A DNA stretch of 10,707 bases from Mariprofundaceae bacterium (GCA_027075825.1 JALSZZ010000195.1:1-10707), one strand, 5' to 3'. Counted from the stretch's first letter, positions 1-7,817 are shown. The notes: generated by a model from the letters alone, not told the origin. Translations and numbers: made by a program.

Positions 1-944
1 GCATCACTTCCGCGAATAACATACACTCTGGCAGGATCGGAAGTGGTAAGATTATAGCCGCCCACATCGCTGATCGCCTCCGCCAGCGTCATACCCTCAT
101 CCGGTAAAGGTAAAGAAGCCTGCTTCACCACCTCACCCAGTACAAAAACCTTGTTGTCCACATTATTGGGGATATGCACAGTGTCGCCATCGTGTAACAG
201 CAGGTTTTGCGTGACATCACCACGGTTCAGCAAACGAAACAGACTCACCGTGCGAAAGCCGCCATTTTTTCGATGCACGGTGACATGCCCCAAGTCTGCA
301 TTGCTGGTAATCCCCCCCATTTTGTTCACGGCATCCAGCAGTGTCAACGGCGTATCATCGAGAAAAATATTCCCCGGGTTTTTCACCTCCCCGGTGATAT
401 AAACCTTTTGACTGCGAAAACCAGTTACCCGCACGTCTACCTGAGGGTTTTTCACATAACGTGCCAGTTTCGTAGCGATAATGCTGCGCACGCTTTCCAC
501 CGTCATGCCTGCCACCTTGATCACGCCAACATAAGGGTAAAAAATCGTTCCGTCATGACGCACCAGGTTGCCTTCGCCAGCACCACCACCTGCCGTCATA
601 CCACCGGGATTCGTCAGCTCGGGGTGATCCCACACTGTTACCTTCAGCACATCATTAGGCTGAATCAGGTAGCGGTACTCACGGATATCTTTCTCCAGTT
701 TTTTATTGGAAGAGCCGGATGCCATCAAATCATCCTGGCGCAGACTGGCCATTTGCGCGGCAACCAGTTGCGGCGTAATCGGCGTAATTTCAATATTCTT
801 GCGAGCCTCAGACGAATCAGGTTTATTCAGATATGAAAACGAAGATTCATCCATGCGCATACCAGGAGCCATCGCGCAGCCCCCCATCACCAACAACATT
901 GAGACGGCTGTCAGCCGACTCAGTAACACCTTAAAGCTTTTCAA
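1..944 (-). CDS. wza: Wza-type polysaccharide export outer-membrane lipoprotein, partial (C-terminus off the left edge)
   Basis: Forms the outer-membrane channel through which capsule or exopolysaccharide leaves the cell. The 314 codons present begin with a signal peptide (hydrophobic residues about 13-20) ending in LLVMGGC, so Cys23 is the likely lipidated residue. The polysaccharide-export domain follows (about 90-175, with VTVWDHPEL and DGTIFYPYVG), then a first SLBB domain (about 178-260, from FRSQKVYITGEV) and the start of a second (from about 264, VFVLGEV). These strings match E. coli Wza closely from memory; Wza is about 379 aa, so some 60-70 residues should lie outside. No ATG fits the leader; I chose the TTG at 944-942 because GGAGG stands six bases upstream and it gives a proper lipoprotein leader. 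The first in-frame ATG (899) would truncate the leader. The gene overlaps the end of wzb by 14 bases, implying coupled translation. Family call is secure; the start is good but unproven. Confidence 0.93.
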   Translation of the reverse strand, partial: MKSFKVLLSRLTAVSMLLVMGGCAMAPGMRMDESSFSYLNKPDSSEARKNIEITPITPQLVAAQMASLRQDDLMASGSSNKKLEKDIREYRYLIQPNDVLKVTVWDHPELTNPGGMTAGGGAGEGNLVRHDGTIFYPYVGVIKVAGMTVESVRSIIATKLARYVKNPQVDVRVTGFRSQKVYITGEVKNPGNIFLDDTPLTLLDAVNKMGGITSNADLGHVTVHRKNGGFRTVSLFRLLNRGDVTQNLLLHDGDTVHIPNNVDNKVFVLGEVVKQASLPLPDEGMTLAEAISDVGGYNLTTSDPARVYVIRGSD

Positions 945-1368
945 CCCATGCCTCCACATTTCGTTCGATCAGGCGATACGCCTGTTCAAAACTTTCTTTC
1001 GGCTGACGATAGGGATCGTCAATATTTTCCTGATGCCAACGCCCCAGGCAATGCACCCGCCCCCGGGCAAAAGGATACATCGCCAGCAGCATCGCAATAT
1101 GTTCTTCTTCCATCACCAGAATCAGCTCATGGTTTCTGACCATGGCAGCATCCAGTTGCCGCCCCCGATGCACTGACAAATCCATGCCATGCTCTGTGGC
1201 AATGGCCAGACTGTGTTCAGCAGCAGGATGCCCGACCAGCGCATGCAGACCGGCAGAAGCCACTTCACAAGACTTCCCTCGCTGGCTCAGCGCACGTTTC
1301 ATGCATACTTCTGCCAGCGGGCTACGACAAATATTGCCGATACACACCATCAGAATACTACGAAACAT
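931..1368 (-). CDS. wzb: Low-molecular-weight protein-tyrosine phosphatase, Wzb type
   Basis: Cytoplasmic phosphatase that in known systems dephosphorylates the tyrosine-rich tail of the Wzc co-polymerase and so controls capsule/EPS polymerisation. The 145-aa product has the family P-loop C-I-G-N-I-C-R-S at residues 9-16 (nucleophile Cys9, Arg15) and the general acid in DDPY (Asp118); E. coli Wzb is about 147 aa. The frame is open further up to a TTG at 1392, but the ATG at 1368 puts the P-loop at the usual distance from the N-terminus and has a G-rich stretch just upstream, so I prefer it. It is followed by the wza-like gene with a 14-base overlap, the reverse of the E. coli order wza-wzb-wzc. 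It starts 45 bases after the yibQ-like gene, so read-through from the upstream operon is possible. A Wzc-type kinase would be expected further left but is not in view. Confidence 0.93.
   Translation of the reverse strand: MFRSILMVCIGNICRSPLAEVCMKRALSQRGKSCEVASAGLHALVGHPAAEHSLAIATEHGMDLSVHRGRQLDAAMVRNHELILVMEEEHIAMLLAMYPFARGRVHCLGRWHQENIDDPYRQPKESFEQAYRLIERNVEAWVEKL
945..960 (-). promoter_or_regulatory. Strong ribosome-binding site deciding the TTG start of wza
   Basis: Read on the minus strand, GGAGG is followed by six bases (CATGGG) and then TTG at 944. The ATG inside this spacer opens a frame that stops at the next codon but one, so it cannot be the start. The site lies inside the last codons of wzb, so termination there and initiation of wza occur on the same stretch of mRNA. 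Confidence 0.7.
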
Positions 1369-1413
1369 CCATGCCCCCAAGGCTAGCAACAAAACAGGTC
1401 AATAGCGATAACA

Positions 1414-2445
1414 TCAGTCTGCCGGATGCAATAAAGCCGTCAACGGCACCACCAGATCATCAGCTTCCTGCAAATGATTCTTCAGAAAAGCAAGGCTTGA
1501 AGGACTGGCATGGTAAATCACGATACAGCCACCTTTTTTAGCTGCCCGTTTCAAAATCTTGCGCCACATCCGCTGCATTGCTGCCTCGGAAGTATCGTTA
1601 TCCAGAAAAAAACGGCGGCTGGCCCAGGCAACGCCCGTCTTTGCCGCCAGCACCCGCGCTACGGAGGCATTTGTCGTCAGCGAATCCAGAAAAAACATGT
1701 GGCGCTGTTTCAGATCCTGCATCAGCCAGCGCATGCTGTCTGCCTGCTCTGTCAACATGGAACCCATATGATTACTCATACCGCTGGCATGCGGAACCTT
1801 GTTCAGCGCCAAATCCACCTGATGATGCAATTGCGCTTCGTTCATGCCCGCAACCAGCCCGATCTTGCCCATCATTTTATCAGCAATATCAGGATCTTTC
1901 GGTTCCATTGGCATATGCAGCATAACCAGTTGCCCGGCAGCATATGCTTTTTCCGCTGCCGCTGCCGCATCCGGGGCATTCGGTAAAACTGAAAATGTGA
2001 CGGGCACACCCAGCGCCAGTGCCGCATCCACAGCCGCCATGCCATAGCCCGTATCATCCATGATCAGCGCCAGGCCACGATCAGCCCTTTCAGCCGGTGC
2101 CACCGACACCACCGATGCGGCATCTCCGGCCACTGTCGCATCATTCACCGCTGCATCATTCGCCGCTGTATCATGCGCTGTCGCCTCAGTTGCAGTCGTA
2201 CCAACCTCCTGTGCAGGGCTATCGACAGCCGATACGTCCGCGACCTCTTTCACAGCTTCCGCCTGCTTCTCCCCGGTCACGGCAGTAGCAACAGGGGGCG
2301 TTCGGTCTTTCTGCAAATAGCTGATCTTCTCCGGCATAAAAACATACACCCCCGCAGCAGCCGCCAACAATACCACTACGAGGCCAATAGCTATCCACAG
2401 TTTCATTGAACCCAACTGCGAAATATTCACTCGCTGATGTTGCAT
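1414..2445 (-). CDS. yibQ: Divergent polysaccharide deacetylase family protein (YibQ-like)
   Basis: A 343-aa protein of the divergent polysaccharide deacetylase family (DUF610/YibQ type); its biochemical role is not established. A membrane anchor lies at about residues 16-37, then an Ala/Thr/Asp/Val-rich low-complexity linker (about 55-120), then the periplasmic catalytic-like domain (about 124-343). Visible family motifs are LALIMDDTGYG (Asp130, Asp131), LHMPMEP (His177), SNHMGS (Asn225, His226) and FFLDS (Asp254). The late family motif, usually GHP-like as I remember it, reads IYHASPSS here (His312). The start ATG at 2445 shares one base with the ctpA stop (TGATG) and has GGAGG seven bases upstream; a GTG at 2448 is a near alternative. 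It ends the envC-ctpA-yibQ run. In E. coli envC and yibQ are adjacent, supporting a shared cell-wall role, which is inference. Confidence 0.88.
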   Translation of the reverse strand: MQHQRVNISQLGSMKLWIAIGLVVVLLAAAAGVYVFMPEKISYLQKDRTPPVATAVTGEKQAEAVKEVADVSAVDSPAQEVGTTATEATAHDTAANDAAVNDATVAGDAASVVSVAPAERADRGLALIMDDTGYGMAAVDAALALGVPVTFSVLPNAPDAAAAAEKAYAAGQLVMLHMPMEPKDPDIADKMMGKIGLVAGMNEAQLHHQVDLALNKVPHASGMSNHMGSMLTEQADSMRWLMQDLKQRHMFFLDSLTTNASVARVLAAKTGVAWASRRFFLDNDTSEAAMQRMWRKILKRAAKKGGCIVIYHASPSSLAFLKNHLQEADDLVVPLTALLHPAD

Positions 2446-3809
2446 CACTTGCCCTCCGTCACTTTTTTCACCTTACGACCAACCAATACATGAATCGTTT
2501 TCAAAGCATCCAGCGCCCGCTGTAATTGCACATCGCGTTGCAGGCGTTTCTGCAACAATGCGTTCATATCCGGGGCCTTATTGCCTGCTGCGGCATGTTC
2601 ATCCGCCGCATCGCCATTGGCATTTTCCAGGTGCCCCTTCAGATCCCGTTCTGTGATACGCAGGCCATCAGCCGTTTTCACCTCTTCCGGTTTGAGTATG
2701 CGATAGGCAACTTCCACATCCGGTTCAATGCCGGTAGCCTGAATCGAACGTCCGCTGGGCGTATAATACAATGAAGTCGTCAGCTTGATCGCCGTACCAT
2801 CCGGTAATGGCACGACCCGCTGCACCGAGCCTTTGCCAAAGCTGCGCTCACCGAGCAACACCGCACGCCGGTTATCCTGCAAGGCACCGGAAACAATCTC
2901 GGAAGCCGATGCCGTGCCGCTGTTAATCAACACCACCAGTGGCGCACCGTGCAACATATCGCCTTTTTCCGCTGAGAACGTCAGGTTTTTGCCAATGCGT
3001 GATTTGGTGCTGACCACATCGCCACCGTCAAGAAACAAATCAGCGACTTCCACCGCCTGATCCAGCAGCCCCCCCGGGTTATTGCGCAAATCCAGCACCA
3101 CGCCATCCAGTGGCGCGCCGTTTTCCTTCTCCAGATCCAGCAACTGCTGCTTCAGTTCTTCACCAGCATGTTGACGAAACTGCGTCAGACGCAACCAGCC
3201 ATACCCCGGTGCCAGCATGCCACCCTTCACCGATTTCACCTTGATCACCGCACGCGTAAGCTTTACCTCAAACGGCTTGAGCTTGCTCTCCCGGAAAATC
3301 GTCAGCGTAATCGACGTTCCCGGCTTGCCACGCATCATTTTCACCGCTTCTTCCAACGATACGTCACGCGCCCAGACATCTTCAATCTTGATGATCAGAT
3401 CCCCCGCCTTGATACCGGCACGCCATGCAGGTGTATCCTCAATCGGCGAAACAATCACGATACCGGCCTTACGCTCATCCGCCGCAATCTCAATCCCCAG
3501 GCCACCGAAACGCCCATCGGTTTCGACCTGCATTTGTTTGAACATCTCCTGCTTCATATACGTCGAATGCGGATCCAAGGCTGCCAGCATACCAGCCAGC
3601 GCGCCGTCAATCAGCTCCTTATCGGTCACTTCCCGCACATAAGCCTGTTTGATCGCAGCCATCACCTGCGTGAACTTGTCCAGTTGTCGAAAATCCGTGG
3701 CCGCTGTGGCCTGCTGATAACTCAGGGATGGCGTCCATGCCAGCCCTGCCATCACCAGCACAACCACCGTCATTGCACCAACCAGCCACCGTTTTTTCCT
3801 CACGCTCAT
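2445..3809 (-). CDS. ctpA: S41-family C-terminal processing peptidase (CtpA/Prc type)
   Basis: Periplasmic, membrane-anchored serine protease that trims or degrades envelope proteins, often murein hydrolases or their regulators. In the 454-aa product, an N-terminal membrane segment spans about 9-27, a PDZ domain about 88-180, and the S41 protease core about 200-365. The catalytic Ser/Lys pair is clear: Ser301 in the GTASASEI motif and Lys326 in the ERSFGKGSVQ motif, 25 residues apart as in this family. The substrate-gripping LRNNPGG motif is at 241-247. After about residue 390 comes a charged tail of uncertain role. The frame is open to 3857, but the ATG at 3809 has a good AGAGGTGA ribosome-binding site and gives a normal signal anchor. 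It lies 32 bases after envC and touches yibQ. Adjacent EnvC and YibQ point to cell-wall hydrolase control as its likely field, by inference. Confidence 0.95.
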   Translation of the reverse strand: MSVRKKRWLVGAMTVVVLVMAGLAWTPSLSYQQATAATDFRQLDKFTQVMAAIKQAYVREVTDKELIDGALAGMLAALDPHSTYMKQEMFKQMQVETDGRFGGLGIEIAADERKAGIVIVSPIEDTPAWRAGIKAGDLIIKIEDVWARDVSLEEAVKMMRGKPGTSITLTIFRESKLKPFEVKLTRAVIKVKSVKGGMLAPGYGWLRLTQFRQHAGEELKQQLLDLEKENGAPLDGVVLDLRNNPGGLLDQAVEVADLFLDGGDVVSTKSRIGKNLTFSAEKGDMLHGAPLVVLINSGTASASEIVSGALQDNRRAVLLGERSFGKGSVQRVVPLPDGTAIKLTTSLYYTPSGRSIQATGIEPDVEVAYRILKPEEVKTADGLRITERDLKGHLENANGDAADEHAAAGNKAPDMNALLQKRLQRDVQLQRALDALKTIHVLVGRKVKKVTEGK

Positions 3810-3841
3810 GCACTCACCTCTTTTCTTGCAAATATCCACCA

Positions 3842-5026
3842 TCAACCCCGGCACCATCGCTCAGGATTGGTTGTCTTGCCCCTGTCACGCATTTCAAAAT
3901 ACAGGCGCGTATGCTCCACCCAGCCTGTCGCCCCGGCATCACTGATCACATCGCCAGCCACGACGCGATCGCCTGTCGCTTTATAAAGCCGGTCGTTATG
4001 CGCATAAATACTCATCACACCATCGCTGTGCTCAACAATCATCATCAGGCCAAAACCGCCGAACCAGTCGGCATAGCGCACCACGCCATCGGCAATCGCA
4101 TGCACCTGCCGTCCCTTGCTGCGCAGCGAGGCCGGGGCAATCAGCACACCCCTGAGCTTCGGACGATTACGATCCAGTCTGGCGCCATAATGCGCCACCA
4201 GCCGACCCCGAATTGGCCATGGAAGCCTGCCTTTGTGCCGACGAATATGCCCCTTGATCGTATAAGATGGCGCAGGCAGCTGACGACCACTTTTCTTCGC
4301 CGCCCGGCGCGCTGCTTTTCGGGCGGCTGCCTGTGCGGCAATGCGCGCAAGCAGTCTTTGCAGACCTTTTTGCTGCAACGCCAGAGTCGCATCCCGCGCC
4401 TTTTTCAGCCGCACATCCTTGCGTACTGCCTGCGTCAGCCGTCGCTTGGCTTTCAGTTTTGCTTTGGCGACAGTCTCAGCCTTAGCCTTTTCCTTCTTCA
4501 AACCGGCCAGCGCCTGCTGCTGCTGCTGCAACTCCTGCTCAACCAGCATCAACGCCTGCACCGATTGCTGCAGGGCCTGGCGATCAGCTTCCTGCCGCTG
4601 CATCAAAGAACCCAGCATATAACGTCGATGTGGAATCTCCGTCACCGGAATGCCAGCCAGCACATCCAGCCAGCCTGGCTCACGTCCGGCACGCTGCCAT
4701 ACCAGCGCCGCCTCCTGCTGCATCCGCTGCTGCAACAAGGCCACATGCTTCTTCAGCTTCGCCATGCGCTGCCGCAGTGCTTTCACGCTGCGATCAACGC
4801 GGGCTTTGGCTTCCTCCACCTTTTGCAAGGCTTGCCTGGCCTTGACCCATTGCCGGTCAAGCTGACGCAACTGGCGGTTCAGATCGCCCAGCCGCGACTC
4901 CATCGCCTGACGTTCAAGCGCCAGTTGCTGCCGCTCTTTTTTCAGTTGCGCCAGTTCGCTCTGCACATCCCTGGCCTGTGCAGGCATGCACAGACACAGC
5001 AACAATAACAGCACAAGACTACGCAC
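3842..5026 (-). CDS. envC: EnvC-like murein hydrolase activator with degenerate LytM/M23 domain
   Basis: Periplasmic coiled-coil protein that, in E. coli, is recruited by FtsEX and activates amidases AmiA/AmiB at the division septum. The 394-aa product has a signal peptide (residues 1-18, cleavage after AQA), long coiled-coil segments rich in Gln, Lys, Arg and Leu (about 20-245, including a run of five Gln from a CTG/CAG-like stretch), and a LytM domain (about 265-394). The zinc ligands of active M23 enzymes are missing: the HxxxD site reads LRGVL (291-295) and the HxH site reads RLY (374-376). It should therefore be an activator, as EnvC is. The GTG at 5026 overlaps the rlmH end by 8 bases and lacks a clear ribosome-binding site, so it is probably coupled to rlmH translation. 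A GTG at 5014 is a less likely start because it shortens the leader. Confidence 0.92.
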   Translation of the reverse strand: MRSLVLLLLLCLCMPAQARDVQSELAQLKKERQQLALERQAMESRLGDLNRQLRQLDRQWVKARQALQKVEEAKARVDRSVKALRQRMAKLKKHVALLQQRMQQEAALVWQRAGREPGWLDVLAGIPVTEIPHRRYMLGSLMQRQEADRQALQQSVQALMLVEQELQQQQQALAGLKKEKAKAETVAKAKLKAKRRLTQAVRKDVRLKKARDATLALQQKGLQRLLARIAAQAAARKAARRAAKKSGRQLPAPSYTIKGHIRRHKGRLPWPIRGRLVAHYGARLDRNRPKLRGVLIAPASLRSKGRQVHAIADGVVRYADWFGGFGLMMIVEHSDGVMSIYAHNDRLYKATGDRVVAGDVISDAGATGWVEHTRLYFEMRDRGKTTNPERWCRG

Positions 5027-5468
5027 GATGATAAGGGTGACCCTGAAGTATTGACCAGGCGCGATAAAATTGCTCCACCACCAGCAAGCGCGCCATCTGA
5101 TGCGGCAGGGTCAATGGTGAAAGCGACCAGCACGCGCCCGCCTTTTGACGCAGCGAATCACTCACGCCATCAGCACCGCCAATAACGAAATCCTGCACTG
5201 CATTCCCCGGCATTTGCTGCAAATACGCGGCCCACTGCCTGCTGGAAAGCGATTGCCCCCGTTCATCAAACAGCACAAAACCGGGACGCACCTGCGCCAG
5301 AATGCGCTTTTCCTCATCCTGCCTGCGCTGTACTGCCTGTCGGCCACGGCCTTCTGCCAGCTCTGCTACCTGCAGTTCACAGCCTGCACGCAAGCGCTTG
5401 CGAAAGCGCTCCTCACATGCCGCAAAATCTGCCTGCATACGACCAACAACCAGCAACCGAAGTTTCAC
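5019..5468 (-). CDS. rlmH: 23S rRNA (pseudouridine1915-N3)-methyltransferase RlmH
   Basis: SPOUT-family methyltransferase that uses S-adenosylmethionine to methylate pseudouridine 1915 in helix 69 of 23S rRNA on the assembled 70S ribosome. The 149-aa product is slightly shorter than the usual 155 or so. It carries the knotted SAM-binding end: FVIGGADG (94-101; family form near GGPEG), SLSPLTLPHQ (115-124), and FYRAWSILQGHPYHR (134-148). The start is GTG at 5468, overlapping the rsfS stop in GTGA, so initiation is probably coupled. Its end overlaps the envC start by 8 bases. The rsfS-rlmH pairing is widespread in bacteria and supports both calls. The change of P-E to A-D in the GG loop is unusual, but the rest of the active end is intact. 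Confidence 0.96.
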   Translation of the reverse strand: MKLRLLVVGRMQADFAACEERFRKRLRAGCELQVAELAEGRGRQAVQRRQDEEKRILAQVRPGFVLFDERGQSLSSRQWAAYLQQMPGNAVQDFVIGGADGVSDSLRQKAGACWSLSPLTLPHQMARLLVVEQFYRAWSILQGHPYHRA

Positions 5469-5809
5469 GCCGTTGCGTCATCCGGCCTGTTCCACAGGCG
5501 CTCAAACTGAAAGCTTTCGCGCACTTCAGGCAAAAACAGATGAACGACCACATCACCCAGATCCACCAGCAGCCATTCCATGGCTTCGCGTCCTTCGACA
5601 GGCGCATCCAGCCCTCTGGCATGCGCCACCTGCGTCACCGCCTCAGCCAGCGCCGCCAGTTGTCGCCCCGTGCGGCCACTGGCAATAATAAAGTAATCAG
5701 CGTAAGCGCAGCGTCCCTGCACCCCTAACTGCAATACATCCAAAGCCTTTTTGTCTTCCAGGGCGGCAACCACCGCTTCACTCAGTGCCTTCACTGCACT
5801 TTCACTCAT
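5465..5809 (-). CDS. rsfS: Ribosomal silencing factor RsfS (RsfA/Iojap family)
   Basis: Binds uL14 on the 50S subunit and blocks joining with the 30S subunit, lowering translation during starvation. The 114-aa product covers the whole family length. It shows ADYFIIASGRTGRQ (37-50), matching the family's DYFVIATG region, then EWLLVDLGDVVVHLF (78-92) and the closing FERLW (102-106). The ATG at 5809 overlaps the nadD stop in ATGA and has GGAGAG upstream; its own stop overlaps the rlmH start in GTGA. The nadD-rsfS-rlmH order is conserved in many bacteria. No damage or unusual feature is seen. Confidence 0.96.
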   Translation of the reverse strand: MSESAVKALSEAVVAALEDKKALDVLQLGVQGRCAYADYFIIASGRTGRQLAALAEAVTQVAHARGLDAPVEGREAMEWLLVDLGDVVVHLFLPEVRESFQFERLWNRPDDATA

Positions 5810-6438
5810 GTATTCTCTCCGGCATAATAAACAGGCAATTCATCTGCGTAGTTCGCTGCCACATCTTTTACAAAACTCATATCACCCTGCCGTAATTTAC
5901 GGCGCAACATCGTCGCCGATACATCCGGCAAAGCCTGCTCCACCAGTACAACATGCCCTGCCGTCGTCACATGCGGCCATGCGGCCAGTGGCAGATACTG
6001 CCAGTCGGGTAATGTCACCGGCACAATGCCCTGACGAAAAAAAACCGCAACATTACACAATGCGCGGTGCTGCGGATAGGCCTGCCAGCTTGCCATCGCC
6101 GCCCAGGCATCCATCCCCATCAATAATACCGGAACCGTCGCTGGCATCAGGGACTGTACGCGCCGAAGCGTATCAATCGTTGGTACCGGATAAGCCGCCC
6201 TGATTTCCCAGTCCTGCACGCAAACGCCCGGCACATCAGCAAACAGAGCCTGCACCCAGCGCAGGCGGCAGCCAGCATCAATCCCCTGCGTCAGCGTCCG
6301 ATGCACCGGCTCTCCGGCGGGAATCACCCAGACTTCATCAAGCCCCAGCACATCCCTGGCTGTTTCCACCAGCGCCCGATGCCCCCGGTGTGGCGGATCG
6401 AAACTGCCGCCAAACAGACCAAGCGTTCGCCCCGTCAA
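5806..6438 (-). CDS. nadD: Nicotinate-mononucleotide adenylyltransferase NadD
   Basis: Cytoplasmic enzyme that transfers AMP from ATP to nicotinate mononucleotide, giving deamido-NAD in NAD synthesis; usually essential. The 210-aa product has the nucleotidyltransferase signature GGSFDPPHRGH at 10-20 (catalytic histidines 17 and 20), the PTIDTL region at 86-91 and the second ATP-binding motif VSATMLR at 173-179 (family form near ISSTxIR). The only start that keeps the signature region intact is the TTG at 6438, which overlaps the lpoA stop in TTGA. No strong ribosome-binding site is visible, so it probably depends on translation of the upstream gene. An essential enzyme starting from a coupled TTG suggests its output is tied to lpoA translation, which is inference. 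The 3' end overlaps rsfS in ATGA. Confidence 0.95.
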   Translation of the reverse strand: MTGRTLGLFGGSFDPPHRGHRALVETARDVLGLDEVWVIPAGEPVHRTLTQGIDAGCRLRWVQALFADVPGVCVQDWEIRAAYPVPTIDTLRRVQSLMPATVPVLLMGMDAWAAMASWQAYPQHRALCNVAVFFRQGIVPVTLPDWQYLPLAAWPHVTTAGHVVLVEQALPDVSATMLRRKLRQGDMSFVKDVAANYADELPVYYAGENT

Positions 6439-7817
6439 CCGTGTCGCCTGACCAGCACCAAACGCCTGTCCTTCAGGGCAAACACATCAAATTCCTTTTC
6501 GCCAACACCCTGCGCATCAAAACGCACCCGGCCACTTTCTGCCGGAAACCCTGTTTGTTCATGCAAGGCCTGCACCGCCCGCTGCCCGTGCAGTCCCAGT
6601 CTGCTTCCCAGCAACAGCGCAATATGCGCCGTATCATAACCCAGTGCAAACAAGGCATCAGGCTGACCGCCGCCCCATGTTTCGCGGTACTGCGTCACCA
6701 TCGGCCCGGCGCTGTCTGGCTGCACCGGCTGACAAAAACGCGCCCTGCCTAAATAGCGCCCACTATCATCAAGTAAATGCCCGTCCTGCCAGCGATTACT
6801 GCCCAGCATCGGCACTTTGCGCAAATCAACATAGGCAAGCTGACCGGCCAGTTTGGCGATCATCGCCCCTGGCATCGCCATGTAAAAGCCATCAACGCCC
6901 GGCGGAATACGCACATCTAACTGCCTTAGCGGCGCAAACACACGCAAGCCCAGATCCAGATCCCGCAAAACGACATCATCGTCAATCACAGTGCGAAACG
7001 TCCGCAGACGATTCACATAATTCACCTGTCGGCGATCCAGCGCCAGCGAACCGGCCACTTCACCGCCAAGCGCCGTAAAGGCCTTGCCAAAAGCCTCTGC
7101 CTCCTGGCGTGCCGAAGGCTGCAATGAGGAAATCACCGCCACCCGATGCATGCCCGCACGCATCGCTTCACGCGCCATAAAAGCAGCCTGAATCCCACGG
7201 GCAATACTGTGTACAAACAAGGCCGGATGCTGCTGCGCCAGTTCACTGTGCTTGCTCAGGCTGATTACTGGCAAATCTTCGCGCAAATGCGGAATAATCG
7301 CCGCCACATTTTCCTTCAGCAGAGGGCCTAACACCCAGTCAACCCCCTGCCGTGTCAGTTGCTCATAGGCACGAACCGCTGCCGGGCCACCATCTGCGGC
7401 ATCCATCACGGTCAGTTTGACCACAGGCCGCCAGTCCGGCCCGTCCACAGCCAGACGAATACCATCCAGCAAGGTTCGGCCATAGCGGGCATAGCGCCCG
7501 TGCAACGGCAAAATAACGCCGATCTGCACCGGCTTTCTGCCATATTGCGACCAGTGATAGGTCGGCCAGGCCGAAGCGGCTGACGGTACCGTCTGAATCG
7601 GTGGTGGCGTGCGCGCCACATCCACCGCTGTCGGCGGCGAACCTTGTGGCTGCCCATAGGCATCCACCACAGGTCTGGCGGGCGCAGGCCCTGCTGCAGG
7701 CGGCACCACTGTGGTCTGGCATCCGGCCAGAAGCAATATGGAAAGAAAAAAGAACAGCGAACGCCAGCGGCAGCAAGGCGTTGCATAACGGTAAGGTGTC
7801 ACATAGCGTTGTCTCAT
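6435..7817 (-). CDS. LpoA/LppC-like penicillin-binding-protein activator lipoprotein
   Basis: Outer-membrane lipoprotein of the LppC/LpoA (YraM) family. E. coli LpoA reaches through the murein to stimulate PBP1A. The 460-aa product has a basic n-region, a hydrophobic stretch (21-30) and the lipobox LLAGC with Cys33, then a Pro/Ala-rich linker (about 38-95). A type I periplasmic-binding-protein fold follows, opening at VQIGVILPLHGRYARYG (97-113). The N-terminal TPR-like half of E. coli LpoA (about 680 aa in all) is absent, so the role in PBP activation is less certain than the family. The frame is open to 7883, but that would reach far into rsmI. The ATG at 7817 gives a reasonable lipoprotein leader; a GTG at 7802 is also possible, and neither has a strong ribosome-binding site. 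Divergence from rsmI mirrors E. coli yraL-yraM. The stop overlaps nadD. Confidence 0.85.
   Translation of the reverse strand: MRQRYVTPYRYATPCCRWRSLFFFLSILLLAGCQTTVVPPAAGPAPARPVVDAYGQPQGSPPTAVDVARTPPPIQTVPSAASAWPTYHWSQYGRKPVQIGVILPLHGRYARYGRTLLDGIRLAVDGPDWRPVVKLTVMDAADGGPAAVRAYEQLTRQGVDWVLGPLLKENVAAIIPHLREDLPVISLSKHSELAQQHPALFVHSIARGIQAAFMAREAMRAGMHRVAVISSLQPSARQEAEAFGKAFTALGGEVAGSLALDRRQVNYVNRLRTFRTVIDDDVVLRDLDLGLRVFAPLRQLDVRIPPGVDGFYMAMPGAMIAKLAGQLAYVDLRKVPMLGSNRWQDGHLLDDSGRYLGRARFCQPVQPDSAGPMVTQYRETWGGGQPDALFALGYDTAHIALLLGSRLGLHGQRAVQALHEQTGFPAESGRVRFDAQGVGEKEFDVFALKDRRLVLVRRHG

Noticed and set aside
207..836. A long plus-strand open frame opposite wza
   Set aside because: Its translation shows no family sequence, and the opposite strand encodes an unmistakable Wza-type exporter.
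4500..4540. CTG/CAG trinucleotide run that might be an unstable repeat
   Set aside because: It is short and simply encodes Gln residues within the EnvC coiled coil; no sign of phase variation.
3728..5008. A 426-codon open frame on the plus strand opposite envC and ctpA
   Set aside because: It is the mirror of a Gln/Lys/Leu-rich coiled-coil gene, with low-complexity Leu/Gln/His/Pro composition and no recognisable domain. The minus-strand genes have clear family motifs.
6040..6053. Eight-base A/T homopolymer in nadD as a second frameshift site
   Set aside because: The nadD frame is continuous through it, with family-like sequence on both sides, so no shift is needed.
7781..7809. TTGCAT-17-TAGCGT as a promoter for a leaderless rsmI transcript
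   Set aside because: The -35 is fair but the -10 match is poor, so it is not supportable from sequence alone.
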